Below, in pieces: positions 7,978 to 16,750 of a stretch of DNA of 60,777 nt. This DNA is from JAYTQQ01 sp043746635 (GTDB lineage Bacteria; Bdellovibrionota; Bdellovibrionia; Bdellovibrionales; JAMPXM01). Below the pieces are notes generated by a model. That model worked only from the letters and a program-made list of their open reading frames with translations, was not told where the DNA came from and ran no database searches. The DNA lies in NCBI GenBank assembly GCA_043746635.1, contig JAYTQQ010000191.1, positions 1-60,777 on the forward strand. Reading direction: 5' to 3'. Position numbers and translations under genes: made by a program. Numbering within the stretch: position 1 is the first letter of the stretch; every line of letters begins with the position of its first letter.

Positions 7978-10455
7978 ATGAAACAAGCTTTGAAAAAATC
8001 GAAAGCTATTTTAAATCTAGCGATTATATCTAGCTTAGCGCCGGCATTTTTTATCTCAACCGCGGCGGCGCGTCACCAAGATCCTGCGGGTGTTTACAAC
8101 GCTGAAGTTTACCGTGAGCGTGTGAGTTCAGCGGTAGCAAGTGTTGTTCAGTCATCAACTTATACTCCAGAGGTGAGACCGGGTTCCTTGCTCAAAGTAT
8201 TACCTCAAAAGGCAGCACCAACACAGGCTGTAGCTCCTAGGACTGCAGCTGACAAAATCGTTTCTCAGGTGAAAAACTTTTTCTTTGGTGCTGACAGCAA
8301 ACCAGAACCGATTCACGCCGCTGCTTCTGTGGCTCAAGATCAAGTTCAACCGAAGAGATTGCCGAGTTCGGCGGTCGTTGCGCCCGCGGCTCTAACGAAT
8401 AAAGAGGCGATTCAAAAACCAAATCATGATGTTACTCGAAATCTTCCGGTGAATAAATCTGGTGTTGAAACTTACCTGATTACGTCTCCAAAAATTCCTT
8501 ACTTAGAAGTAACAAAAGAATCGAAGATCGACTCACAAACTTATCGCCTTTCGACTGACTCTGAAAAGAAATTTGCAGACTACGCTATCGCTCCAATCAC
8601 ATCTCCAGAAGTGATCGGCGCAAAAGTATTTCAGGATATGAATAGAGCGCAACCGACAACTCAGAACCCTCAGTTCGCAAAAATGAATGCATCGAAGTTT
8701 GAACCTGTGACCCATGCCGACCTCGACAAAGTAGAGTGGATGTCAACGATGGACACTCCGATCAATCTCATCAAGTTTACTCCACTATCCGCTGATGAAA
8801 TTCGATTACTCAATGGTATTTTACTTTACCGTCAGGGTGACAAATGTGCCGTTGCGGTTAGCTTATTTTATCCGCTCACGAAAACGGCGTTTTACGAAAG
8901 CGAAGGAAATTACTTTCTCGCAATGTGCTCAAAACAACTTGGTCTCATGACCGATTTTTACGAAAAATCGCGTAGAGTTTTTGAGGCCGAAGATCTTCAC
9001 TACAGCAAAAAACTCTTCAAAGTTTTGAGCGAAGATGTTCCGCCTGAAGTCATCGATGGGCTAGGTAAAGCACTTTTCAAATTGTCGGCGAATAAAAAAG
9101 CATTCGAAGACGTTGACCCAATCGTTAAGGGGAATGTTTATTTTATCTTAGCAAACTTTGGTGCAAAGACCGAGAGATTCAAAACGACGCTCAGTTATTC
9201 ACAACTCGTTCCAGAAAAACATCCGAAATTTCTCGAGGCGCAGTTTTTGAGGGCCCTTGCTGAATACGAAACGGGCGATAAAGTAAAAGCGATGGAGATT
9301 CAAGAAAATCTCATCAAGCAACTGGCGCTCGACAAAAAGAATGATGAATTTCAAGCGCTGGTGGCACTTAACCTCGCACGCATGCAGTTTCAAGAGAAAA
9401 AATTTAAGGAAGCCCGAGAAAATTTTTTAAAAGTTTCGAAAGATCATCCAATGTGGGTTCAGAGTTTGACCGAAATGGGTTGGTCACAACTTCAGATGTC
9501 TGACTTTGGCGGCGCGATCGGTAATATGTATTCCCTCCAGTCACCATTTTTTAATGCCGTTTACAAACCAGAGAGCTACGTCATTCGTACTATTGGCTAT
9601 TTGAACCTCTGCCAATATGGTGATGCTTACAAAACTTTAAGTATCCTTGAAAAACAGTATCGTCCGGTTTTAGACAAGATGGTCTCCTACCAATCCGGAA
9701 GCGGTCATCAGGCCTACCAGACGATCAAGACATATATTTCTTCGAAGGTAGCGATCAACGAAGTCGATGGATTACCGGCTCCGGTCATTCGCGAAATGGC
9801 GAGACATAAAGATTTCCTGGTGAGACAGCTCGCCCTCAATCGCCAGTCTGAAGAGAGAGACATTTACACAAGGCTTGATCGCGACGTTGAAATAAGCCTC
9901 GCGAAGGCTCAAGCCACCGTAACGAAATCAAGAGCGAAGATTGAGCTTCTTAAGAAGAACATTATTCTCGCGGGTAACAATGGACTTCAGGCCGAAGCAA
10001 AAAAACAGATGGAGAGCGACCTCGAGCATGAATTCAAAACTCTCAACGCTCAGTTTTTTCAGATCGATCTATTTAACGATGCAAAGAAGGCCGTTTCGGC
10101 TTACCGTGCAGAGTCGGTCAAACTCGCGGAGCAAAGGATCGCGGCGAGTAAAGTTGAACTCGAAAGCACATTGCAAAAACGTTTGACCAGCATGAAAGAA
10201 GATCTTATCCGTATTTTAGATAATAACGAATTGCTCAGATACGAAGTCTATTCGGGTAGCGGCGAAAACATTCGCTTTCAAGTTGCGGGTGGAGAGAAAT
10301 CAAATCGTGTTCCGGCAAGTGTTCTTCCGAAATCAAAAAGTCTTCAATGGGACTTTGACGGCGAATACTGGGAAGACGAAATTGGCCATTACCGATCATC
10401 ACTTAAAAATAATTGTCCTGATAGCAGACAGGCTCGCAACGGAGGAGAACAGTGA
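7978..10455 (+). CDS. Exported TPR and coiled-coil protein, GltC-like candidate
   Basis: 825 aa. An N-terminal signal (LAIISSLAPAFFISTAAA) is followed by an Ala/Pro/Gln-rich, probably disordered region to ~residue 250. TPR-like repeats follow (ILLYRQGDKCAVAVSLFYPL, FILANFGAKTERFKTTL, ALNLARMQFQEKKFKEAREN) to ~560, then a charged coiled coil (~610-740). Near the end is the motif WDFDGEYWEDEIGHYRSSL, which looks like a small conserved C-terminal module. The gene follows the beta-barrel gene by 12 bases and overlaps the next gene. In Myxococcus, gltA, gltB and the TPR gene gltC are adjacent, so GltC is the natural comparison, though this protein is longer. Confidence 0.68.
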   Translation: MKQALKKSKAILNLAIISSLAPAFFISTAAARHQDPAGVYNAEVYRERVSSAVASVVQSSTYTPEVRPGSLLKVLPQKAAPTQAVAPRTAADKIVSQVKNFFFGADSKPEPIHAAASVAQDQVQPKRLPSSAVVAPAALTNKEAIQKPNHDVTRNLPVNKSGVETYLITSPKIPYLEVTKESKIDSQTYRLSTDSEKKFADYAIAPITSPEVIGAKVFQDMNRAQPTTQNPQFAKMNASKFEPVTHADLDKVEWMSTMDTPINLIKFTPLSADEIRLLNGILLYRQGDKCAVAVSLFYPLTKTAFYESEGNYFLAMCSKQLGLMTDFYEKSRRVFEAEDLHYSKKLFKVLSEDVPPEVIDGLGKALFKLSANKKAFEDVDPIVKGNVYFILANFGAKTERFKTTLSYSQLVPEKHPKFLEAQFLRALAEYETGDKVKAMEIQENLIKQLALDKKNDEFQALVALNLARMQFQEKKFKEARENFLKVSKDHPMWVQSLTEMGWSQLQMSDFGGAIGNMYSLQSPFFNAVYKPESYVIRTIGYLNLCQYGDAYKTLSILEKQYRPVLDKMVSYQSGSGHQAYQTIKTYISSKVAINEVDGLPAPVIREMARHKDFLVRQLALNRQSEERDIYTRLDRDVEISLAKAQATVTKSRAKIELLKKNIILAGNNGLQAEAKKQMESDLEHEFKTLNAQFFQIDLFNDAKKAVSAYRAESVKLAEQRIAASKVELESTLQKRLTSMKEDLIRILDNNELLRYEVYSGSGENIRFQVAGGEKSNRVPASVLPKSKSLQWDFDGEYWEDEIGHYRSSLKNNCPDSRQARNGGEQ

Positions 10456-11099
10456 GAAATTTAAAAACAAAATTAATAATTCTAAGCTCAGTGATGGGTT
10501 GCGTATTTTCGGGGCAAGCCGAAACGAATATTCCTGAAAAGGTCGTTCAGCTAAAAGAAAATGTTGATGCAAGTCACGAGAACTTAAGGCAGTACGAAGA
10601 CAATCTTAAAATCGTTAATCAGAATCTGAAAGAAACGCAAGCGGCGATGAAGCAGCTCGATAAACAAAAGCTGGCGATTCATAAGCAGCTTGACGATTCT
10701 CAAAAGGGAAAGATGACGGTTGAGAATTCTAAAAAACAACTTCAAGGTTTCATGAAAGTTGAGCAAGATAAATCAGATGTCGAAAAGAAGCAAATCGAAG
10801 ATCTGAAAGCCACGCTCGCCAAGCTCGATGCGAATCAGTTGAAACGACAAGAAAATATCGCTGCTTACCAGGCAAAGTTGCAAACGATGGAGTCTGAACA
10901 AAATAACGTTCAAGCTCATCATCAAGAAATTGTTGATTTAGAAAGAGCTCTGCAAGAGAAGACTGCCCAAGCTCAAAAAGATCAAAAAGCACTGGCTGAG
11001 AAAAAAGTCAGCTACGAGCAAGAAGTCGCCAAATGGAAAAAGCAAGGGCGCTTGTCTGAACGCAATTACGCTAACTTCAAAGATTTAAAAGACGAGTAG
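10452..11099 (+). CDS. Exported coiled-coil protein, last gene of the Glt-like cluster
   Basis: 215 aa, starting with GTG that overlaps the previous TGA (GTGA), with SD GGAGGAG at 10441. Signal peptide LIILSSVMGCVFSGQA, then an almost continuous coiled coil (Q, K, E, L rich heptads, residues ~30-200) with no enzyme motif. The reading resembles the N-terminal coiled coil of murein hydrolase activators such as EnvC, but no LytM/peptidase M23 domain follows. Probably a periplasmic structural partner of the upstream TPR protein (inference). A hairpin overlaps its stop codon. Confidence 0.65.
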   Translation: MRNLKTKLIILSSVMGCVFSGQAETNIPEKVVQLKENVDASHENLRQYEDNLKIVNQNLKETQAAMKQLDKQKLAIHKQLDDSQKGKMTVENSKKQLQGFMKVEQDKSDVEKKQIEDLKATLAKLDANQLKRQENIAAYQAKLQTMESEQNNVQAHHQEIVDLERALQEKTAQAQKDQKALAEKKVSYEQEVAKWKKQGRLSERNYANFKDLKDE

Positions 11100-11116
11100 G
11101 CGAGTCGCCTTTTAAA
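11084..11116. terminator. Hairpin between convergent genes
   Basis: TTTAAAAG (11084-11091) pairs with CTTTTAAA (11109-11116), with an inner GGCGA-G-TCGCC stem. It overlaps the end of the coiled-coil gene and lies just before the stop of the convergent hydrolase gene, so it probably ends transcription from both sides. Confidence 0.45.
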
Positions 11117-11126
11117 GACGAGTGAT

Positions 11127-12092
11127 TTAAGGATTGGACTCATTCAGAAAACGAGAGACCTCTTCGGGAAATTCTTCTCCGGCGCGGTGGCTCACGCCAT
11201 CGGCGCGAACGTAAAGACCACGGTACTCCATTGGCACACGCTCAAACAAATCTGATTTATCTGAAGATGGCAAAACGAGATCGGCAAGTCCGTCTAATAT
11301 GTTCACCTTGGTTTTTATGGCGGTGAGCTGAGAAGCATTCTCTAACGGAATTCCCATAAATAAATCATAAGCCGCCGTCACTTCGTTTAAATCAAAAGCC
11401 TCTTCAGACTGCGCGGCGTATTCTCCCCGGGCACCTAAATACATCAAGAGATCACGAATATTTTGGGAATTAATGGGGCCTACACCAGAAATATTTTTGA
11501 GGCGCATATAGATTGGCGCAAACGCAACATTTGCAATGGGCGACAGTGGGTTGATCAGATTGAGTGACGCTACAGTTATTTTGTCTCGATTAAAAATATC
11601 TATCGCGGCTTGAATCGCCACCGCCGCACCGTACGATTCTCCGACTAGGACGAGCTTGGTTTTATCGATGCGTAGTTGATCGAGAATTGAAATGAGATCT
11701 TGAGACTGCACCGGCACCGGAATTACCTGCAGGATGGGTGATTTTGAAATCAGTTCGCCTTGGCCTTCCAACTCAAGCTGTAAAATGCCGTATCCGAGAG
11801 GTAAAAGAAGATCGGCTACGTGATCAAAACTTTCGATGTCAGAGTCAAGACCTCCGATAAAAACGAAAATACTTTTGGCAAGATTTGATGGGGCCACGAA
11901 ATGCACCGGAAGATTCACTCCAGAAGCGGCCGGAATATATTGAACGTCCAAGCGGGGAGGGGTCGTTTTTTCAACTCGCACGGCAGCTTCTTCGGAGGCC
12001 TGAGGTGCGCTTGCGAACTGCGTAGTTTCATCGCTATAAGCGTGAACGACCGATAGAGTTGTTAGTATAAATAGGAGAAATCCCCGAAGCAT
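11127..12092 (-). CDS. Exported alpha/beta-fold hydrolase
   Basis: 321 aa from the ATG at 12092, chosen because AGGGGG lies upstream and it opens a signal peptide (LRGFLLFILTTLSVVHA); a longer frame to 12191 would bury this. Alpha/beta hydrolase signs: strand FVFIGGLDSD near the oxyanion site, nucleophile elbow GESYGAA (Ser ~153), a late Asp in DGLADLVLP and a His in SHRAGEE, giving a plausible Ser-Asp-His triad. The substrate cannot be read from sequence; esterase or lipase-like activity in the periplasm is the default guess. It is followed by the S8 protease gene on the same strand but with a ~160-bp gap, so co-transcription is unsure. Confidence 0.72.
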   Translation of the reverse strand: MLRGFLLFILTTLSVVHAYSDETTQFASAPQASEEAAVRVEKTTPPRLDVQYIPAASGVNLPVHFVAPSNLAKSIFVFIGGLDSDIESFDHVADLLLPLGYGILQLELEGQGELISKSPILQVIPVPVQSQDLISILDQLRIDKTKLVLVGESYGAAVAIQAAIDIFNRDKITVASLNLINPLSPIANVAFAPIYMRLKNISGVGPINSQNIRDLLMYLGARGEYAAQSEEAFDLNEVTAAYDLFMGIPLENASQLTAIKTKVNILDGLADLVLPSSDKSDLFERVPMEYRGLYVRADGVSHRAGEEFPEEVSRFLNESNP

Positions 12093-12252
12093 CGCAAGCC
12101 CCCTTGCCAACAGGAAGAAAGAGCAAATCCGGCGCCAAGCTGAATGGCTCTCAGAGAATACGAGAAGAAAAGAGCTCTGAAAAAATAACAAAACTTGAGC
12201 CTAAAAAACGCGAGTCGCCGAGACAAATCGCGTGAAGAAATTTAAATAATAA

Positions 12253-13734
12253 TTACAGCGTCGATAATTTATCGACGTTTAATTTTCCGCCGCTGATCGA
12301 TTTGCCTTTCATCGCTTCGATCGGAGTTGCCGAATCAAGCAGTGCTTTTTTCACATCCTGCCATTTTGCCTCTGGATGTTTTGACCAGTACAAAGCAAGT
12401 GCGCCCGCAACCTGCGGAGCCGCCATCGAAGTGCCATCCCAAGTTGCCTTGAAACCGAAAACATTAAAGAGTGTATCGGCATAAGTGTTGCCAACCGTTG
12501 TTGAAAACACTTGTACGCCTGGTGCCGCGATGTGAACCGTTTTCAAACCCCAGTTTGAAAATTTTCCGAGTTTGTTCTCTTTATCAATCGCCGCAACGCT
12601 TATGATATTATCGATTGCGTAGCTCGCAGGAACTCCCGGTTTTGGATCGGTATCGTTGTCGTAACCAATGCCCTTGTGCCCGTTGCCGGCAGCGAAAACG
12701 AAGAGCACGCCTTTTTCTTGGCCGCCCGTGATCACTTCTTTCAGGGCGTGGTTGTCTCCAGCTTCTTTTGGGTCTTCGCCTTCAGAGCCCCAAGAGTTCG
12801 ACAAAACACGTGCGCCGTTATTGATCGCGTACATGATTGCTTTGATCGCTCCAGCGGTATCGCCCTGACCGGACTTACTGATAAAGCGAAGGCCCATGAT
12901 CTTTGCGTCTGGAGCCACTCCGACTGTGCCTTTTCCGTTGCCGGCTTTTGCCGCAATATTTCCGGCGCAGTGAGTGCCGTGACCTGGATTTTCACCTTTT
13001 AGAACCACATCTAGAATTTGACCGTGAACATCGTAAGGTTTGTTATCATTGTCAGAAAAATCCCAAGCCATCACGTCATCGATGTAACCGTTGCCGTCGT
13101 CGTCAACGTTGTTGTTCGATTTATCATGACCTTGGTTATCGAAGCCCATTTCGCCTTCGTTTCTCCACATATTGTCGACCAAGTCTTCATGATTATAGTC
13201 TACACCCGAATCAATGACCGCGACGATGATGCCTTTGCCGGTTGCTTGCTTCCACGCATTTTTGACTCCGATGTCTTGCATGCCCCACTGATTTTTATAA
13301 AACGGATCTTCTCCGTTTCCGCCGGAGCTTATCAAAATCACGGGAAGATTCGGCTTCATGACAGGGGTGGGATCCGGGTTTGAAGCGCTTTCTTTGACGA
13401 GCTCGGCCAAGAAATTGGGATCCTGCAGTGCTGCCGGGTTTGCGTAATCTTCAATGAGGTGGAGTTTGTAGTTCGCTTGAACGTATTCGACATTGGGATT
13501 GTTTTTTAAATTCGCGAAATTTGCAAAGGCACTGACCGGAGCCGTCATATGAACGATATTGCCAAAGCCGAGATTGTCGACTTTTATTCCACTTCGAAAG
13601 TTGATTGCCGTAAATTGAGTCAAAGCTGCCTTGCTTTTAAACTTTACGATGACGTCGTTCTCGTCAACGGCTTGAGAAACTGACGAAAAACCGAGCGCGA
13701 GGCCGATACTAAATAGAACTACGAAAAATTTCAT
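12253..13734 (-). CDS. Exported subtilisin-like serine protease (family S8)
   Basis: 493 aa. Signal peptide (VVLFSIGLALGFSSVSQA), an inhibitor_I9-like propeptide (~26-95), then the catalytic domain with the full triad: Asp175 in VAVIDSGVDYNHEDL, His252 in GHGTHCAGN, Ser436 in WDGTSMAAPQVAGAL. Asn351 (FAAGNG) provides the oxyanion hole. An Asp/Asn-rich insert (NNNVDDDGNGYIDD, 207-220) resembles the calcium loop of thermitase-like subtilases. No C-terminal secretion domain follows. SD AGGAGGG precedes the ATG. It probably acts as a secreted or periplasmic degradative protease; in a predatory lineage such enzymes are plentiful, but a prey-digestion role is inference. Confidence 0.93.
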   Translation of the reverse strand: MKFFVVLFSIGLALGFSSVSQAVDENDVIVKFKSKAALTQFTAINFRSGIKVDNLGFGNIVHMTAPVSAFANFANLKNNPNVEYVQANYKLHLIEDYANPAALQDPNFLAELVKESASNPDPTPVMKPNLPVILISSGGNGEDPFYKNQWGMQDIGVKNAWKQATGKGIIVAVIDSGVDYNHEDLVDNMWRNEGEMGFDNQGHDKSNNNVDDDGNGYIDDVMAWDFSDNDNKPYDVHGQILDVVLKGENPGHGTHCAGNIAAKAGNGKGTVGVAPDAKIMGLRFISKSGQGDTAGAIKAIMYAINNGARVLSNSWGSEGEDPKEAGDNHALKEVITGGQEKGVLFVFAAGNGHKGIGYDNDTDPKPGVPASYAIDNIISVAAIDKENKLGKFSNWGLKTVHIAAPGVQVFSTTVGNTYADTLFNVFGFKATWDGTSMAAPQVAGALALYWSKHPEAKWQDVKKALLDSATPIEAMKGKSISGGKLNVDKLSTL

Positions 13735-13852
13735 GATCCCTCCTTGAGATGATTGACTGGGGATAGTCTAGGCAGCTTGAGTTCGAGGATTCAAACACAA
13801 AACTCGAATCAGACGCAAGATCCCACAAATACGTATTCTCATTCCATTTTCA

Positions 13853-13880
13853 TTGAGATTTTTAGACATTAAGTTATGTT
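13853..13880 (+). promoter_or_regulatory. Candidate promoter of the nuo operon
   Basis: TTGAGA (13853-13858) and TATGTT (13875-13880) are separated by 16 bp and placed about 35 bases before the nuoB ATG, in the AT-rich gap between divergent genes. A sigma-70-like assignment by eye only. Confidence 0.35.
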
Positions 13881-13914
13881 AAATACAACGAAATCATTCG
13901 ATTGAGGTGTCCTC

Positions 13915-14508
13915 ATGAGTACAACGTCAACTGCTCCGAACTCTAAGCCGTTAACTGGGCCGTTAACTAAACCAACATCTGATCCTCACGATCAGAGTAT
14001 CGAAAATTTATCGCAATCTTTTGCTTTTGCGACGAAGCTCGATGATCTTGTCGCATGGGGCCGCAAAAATTCTCTCTGGCCAATGCCCTACGGAACAGCC
14101 TGTTGTGGAATTGAACTCATGAGTGTCATGGGACCAAAGTACGATCTCGCGAGATTTGGTGCTGAGGTTGTGAGATTTTCTCCACGTCAGGCCGATCTTC
14201 TTTTAGTCGCGGGAACTATTACCGAAAAAATGGCTCCGGTTCTTGTTCATATTTATCAACAAATGCTAGAGCCAAAATACGTGATCTCGATGGGTGCATG
14301 CGCAAGTTCGGGTGGTTTCTACCGCTCTTACCATGTCCTTCAAGGAATTGATCGCGTGGTTCCCGTTGATGTTTTTGTTCCGGGTTGTCCTCCGACTCCT
14401 GAAGCAGTTCTCGACGGAATCATGACACTTCAAAGAATGATTGCAGAACACAAACCACGTCCGTGGAGAGATAACTGGAAGGCGCCGAATGATGCTCAAC
14501 CTAGATAA
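13915..14508 (+). CDS. nuoB: NADH-quinone oxidoreductase subunit B
   Basis: 197 aa. NuoB carries cluster N2, the last Fe-S centre before quinone reduction in complex I. The tandem cysteines in YGTACCGIELM, the Cys in MGACASSGGFY and the Cys in VFVPGCPPTPEA are the four N2 ligands. A ~35-residue Thr/Pro/Ser-rich N-terminal extension precedes the conserved core. The gene is first in its operon; the usual upstream nuoA is absent because a divergent protease gene lies there. It overlaps nuoCD by about 20 bases. Confidence 0.96.
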   Translation: MSTTSTAPNSKPLTGPLTKPTSDPHDQSIENLSQSFAFATKLDDLVAWGRKNSLWPMPYGTACCGIELMSVMGPKYDLARFGAEVVRFSPRQADLLLVAGTITEKMAPVLVHIYQQMLEPKYVISMGACASSGGFYRSYHVLQGIDRVVPVDVFVPGCPPTPEAVLDGIMTLQRMIAEHKPRPWRDNWKAPNDAQPR

Positions 14509-16207
14509 GAATCAAACTCCGCTCAGTAAAAATTTAGAAAATTTGCAAAGCTCACTCGGTTCTTTCTTCGGAAATAAAATGAGCTGCTTTCAATTTCGTA
14601 CAAGTTTTGGTGATGATTGCATCGAAGTTCCGAAAGAAGATGTCGGCAATTTACTTCGCTTCTTAAGAAATCAATCTCAAATTGATTTTTTGATGGATGT
14701 TTGCGGAGCCGATTACCCTGATCGCAAACAGCGCTTTGAAGTCGTCTATCATTTATTTAATTCGAAAACTTACCAACGTTTGCGATTGAAAACTCGTCTC
14801 GCTGAAGGCGAAACGCTTGAGACAGCAACCAGCATCTGGAAGGGTGCCACGTTCTTTGAGCGCGAAGCCTACGACATGTTCGGAATGAAATTCGACGGAC
14901 ACAAAAACATGAGTCGTATTTTGACTCATCATCAGTTTCAAGGTCATCCGCTTCGTAAAGATTACGATGCCGATCATCAACAACACTGTTCGAATGCGAT
15001 GCCCGTGCATTTTGCTCCAGATCCGAATTGGGATCCAAAGGGTCGCAACCTTGTTCCTTTGAATATTGGTCCTGCGCACCCGGCCACCCACGGAACTCTT
15101 CGCGTGATGGCTGAGCTCGACGGCGAAACCGTTGCGCGTGCTCACGTTGAACTCGGATTTTTGCACAGATGTTTTGAAAAAATGGCAGAGACTCATCCTT
15201 ACAACCAGGTGATTCCTTATACGGATCGTTTGAACTATTGTTCGGCCCCAATGAACAACGTTGGCTACTGCAAAACGGTTGAGAAAATGCTCGGCGTGAC
15301 GATTCCGCCAAAGGCGATGGCGATGAGAGTGATCTTAGCTGAGCTTTCTCGCATCATCGATCACTTTGTGTGCATCGGGGCGAATGCGGTCGATCTCGGT
15401 GCCCTCACCGGATTCTTTCATCTCTTTACTTACCGTGAACAAGTCTACTCTTTGTTTGAAAAACTTTGTGGAGCTCGTCTCACGGTTTCTCTCACGCGCA
15501 TCGGCGGCATGGCTCAAGATGCGCCCGAGGGGTGGTACGATGAAGTTTTGCAAGTCTGTAAAAATATTCGCCACGGTATCGAAGAGCTCGATACTCTCAT
15601 GACCGGCAATAAAATTTGGATTGGGCGCACGCAAAACGTAGGCCGAATTTCTCCCGAAGACGCGATTGCTTGGGGTTATACTGGTCCTCTCTTGAGGGCG
15701 ACAGGCGTTCCGCTTGATCTTCGTAAAGCGACTCCTTATTACGGTTATGATCAACTTGATTTTGATATTCCGGTTGGGTCGAGCGGCGATGTTTTTGATC
15801 GTTATCTCGTTCGCGTTGAAGAAATGCGCCAGTCTCTTAAAATCATCGAGCAAGTTTGCAAAAATATTCCTGAAGGTGATTACACGATTCGCGACCGCGG
15901 AATCGTTTTGCCAGAGAAAAAAGACGTTTACGGAAATATCGAAGGCCTTATGAATCACTTTATGCTCGTGATCAAAGGTTTGCGACCACCGGTTGGCGAA
16001 ACTTACGACGCGACAGAAGCAGCGAACGGCGAGCTCGGATTTTACCTCGTGAGCGACGGGTCGGGCAGACCTTACCGATTGAAGGTGCGTCCGCCGTGCT
16101 TTGCAATTTATCAGAGTTTCGTTGAGCAAGTCACCGGAGGGCCTGTCGCCGACGTGATCGCAATTTTAGGAAGTATGAATTTAATCGCCGGTGAATTAGA
16201 TCGCTAG
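14489..16207 (+). CDS. nuoCD: NADH-quinone oxidoreductase fused subunits C and D
   Basis: 572 aa from ATG 14489 (ATG 14492 also possible); an upstream TTG at 14441 would overlap nuoB more deeply and has no SD. The N-terminal ~190 residues are NuoC (FFEREAYDMFGMKFDGH). The rest is NuoD, homologous to the large subunit of [NiFe] hydrogenases but without the metal cysteines: NIGPAHPATHGTLRVMAELD, ELGFLHRCFEKM, and the C-terminal motif VIAILGSMNLIAGELDR. NuoD forms the quinone-binding pocket with NuoB. Fusion of C and D is also known in E. coli and some other lineages. A 62-bp gap separates it from nuoE. Confidence 0.95.
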   Translation: MMLNLDKNQTPLSKNLENLQSSLGSFFGNKMSCFQFRTSFGDDCIEVPKEDVGNLLRFLRNQSQIDFLMDVCGADYPDRKQRFEVVYHLFNSKTYQRLRLKTRLAEGETLETATSIWKGATFFEREAYDMFGMKFDGHKNMSRILTHHQFQGHPLRKDYDADHQQHCSNAMPVHFAPDPNWDPKGRNLVPLNIGPAHPATHGTLRVMAELDGETVARAHVELGFLHRCFEKMAETHPYNQVIPYTDRLNYCSAPMNNVGYCKTVEKMLGVTIPPKAMAMRVILAELSRIIDHFVCIGANAVDLGALTGFFHLFTYREQVYSLFEKLCGARLTVSLTRIGGMAQDAPEGWYDEVLQVCKNIRHGIEELDTLMTGNKIWIGRTQNVGRISPEDAIAWGYTGPLLRATGVPLDLRKATPYYGYDQLDFDIPVGSSGDVFDRYLVRVEEMRQSLKIIEQVCKNIPEGDYTIRDRGIVLPEKKDVYGNIEGLMNHFMLVIKGLRPPVGETYDATEAANGELGFYLVSDGSGRPYRLKVRPPCFAIYQSFVEQVTGGPVADVIAILGSMNLIAGELDR

Positions 16208-16269
16208 AAAGCGCAGAGCGATTTAGAATTGCCCCTATCGCGGAGCAATTGAAAAGGAGAATGTACGAC

Positions 16270-16749
16270 ATGTTTACACTTTCAAAAGACGGACTCGATT
16301 ATGTTCAAAAAGAATTGAGCAGATACGAGAATAAGCAATCGGCGATTATTCGTTGTTTATACAAAGCTCAAGATGAAAATGGCGGCTGGCTCAGCCAAGA
16401 AGCCATGCACGCTTTAGGTGATGTCATGAAGATTCCGGTTGCGCAGATTGAAGAAGTCGCGACTTTCTACACGATGTTCAACATGAAGCCCCAAGGCAAA
16501 TACCATATTCAAGTTTGCTGTACTCTCACTTGCGCCATGGTCGGAGCCCGCGAGATGACCGACCTCATGATGAAAGAGTGCGGAGTGAAGAACCTCGGTG
16601 AAGTGAGCAAAGACGGCAGATTTAGTTTTAGTAAAGTCGAGTGTCTTGGCTCTTGCGATACGGCTCCGATGTTACAAATTAACCGTGATCCCTACATTGA
16701 AAATCTCAACGACGAAAAAGCTTTGAAGTTAATGAAGGAGCTTAAGTAA
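16270..16749 (+). CDS. nuoE: NADH-quinone oxidoreductase subunit E
   Basis: 159 aa from ATG 16270, which has AAGGAGA about nine bases upstream; the ATG at 16261 directly abuts that SD and is less likely. NuoE binds the [2Fe-2S] cluster N1a with cysteines in CCTLTCAMVGA and VECLGSCDTAPM, the thioredoxin-fold pattern of this subunit. With NuoF it forms the NADH-oxidising tip of complex I. Its stop is one base before the nuoF ATG. Confidence 0.95.
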   Translation: MFTLSKDGLDYVQKELSRYENKQSAIIRCLYKAQDENGGWLSQEAMHALGDVMKIPVAQIEEVATFYTMFNMKPQGKYHIQVCCTLTCAMVGAREMTDLMMKECGVKNLGEVSKDGRFSFSKVECLGSCDTAPMLQINRDPYIENLNDEKALKLMKELK

Positions 16750-16750
16750 A

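Noticed and set aside
12668..13383. Plus-strand ORFs opposite the subtilisin gene
   Set aside because: They are shadows of a strongly supported protease frame with a complete catalytic triad.
15335..16129. 264-codon minus-strand ORF opposite nuoD
   Set aside because: nuoD motifs are unmistakable on the plus strand; the opposite reading has no SD or recognisable motif.
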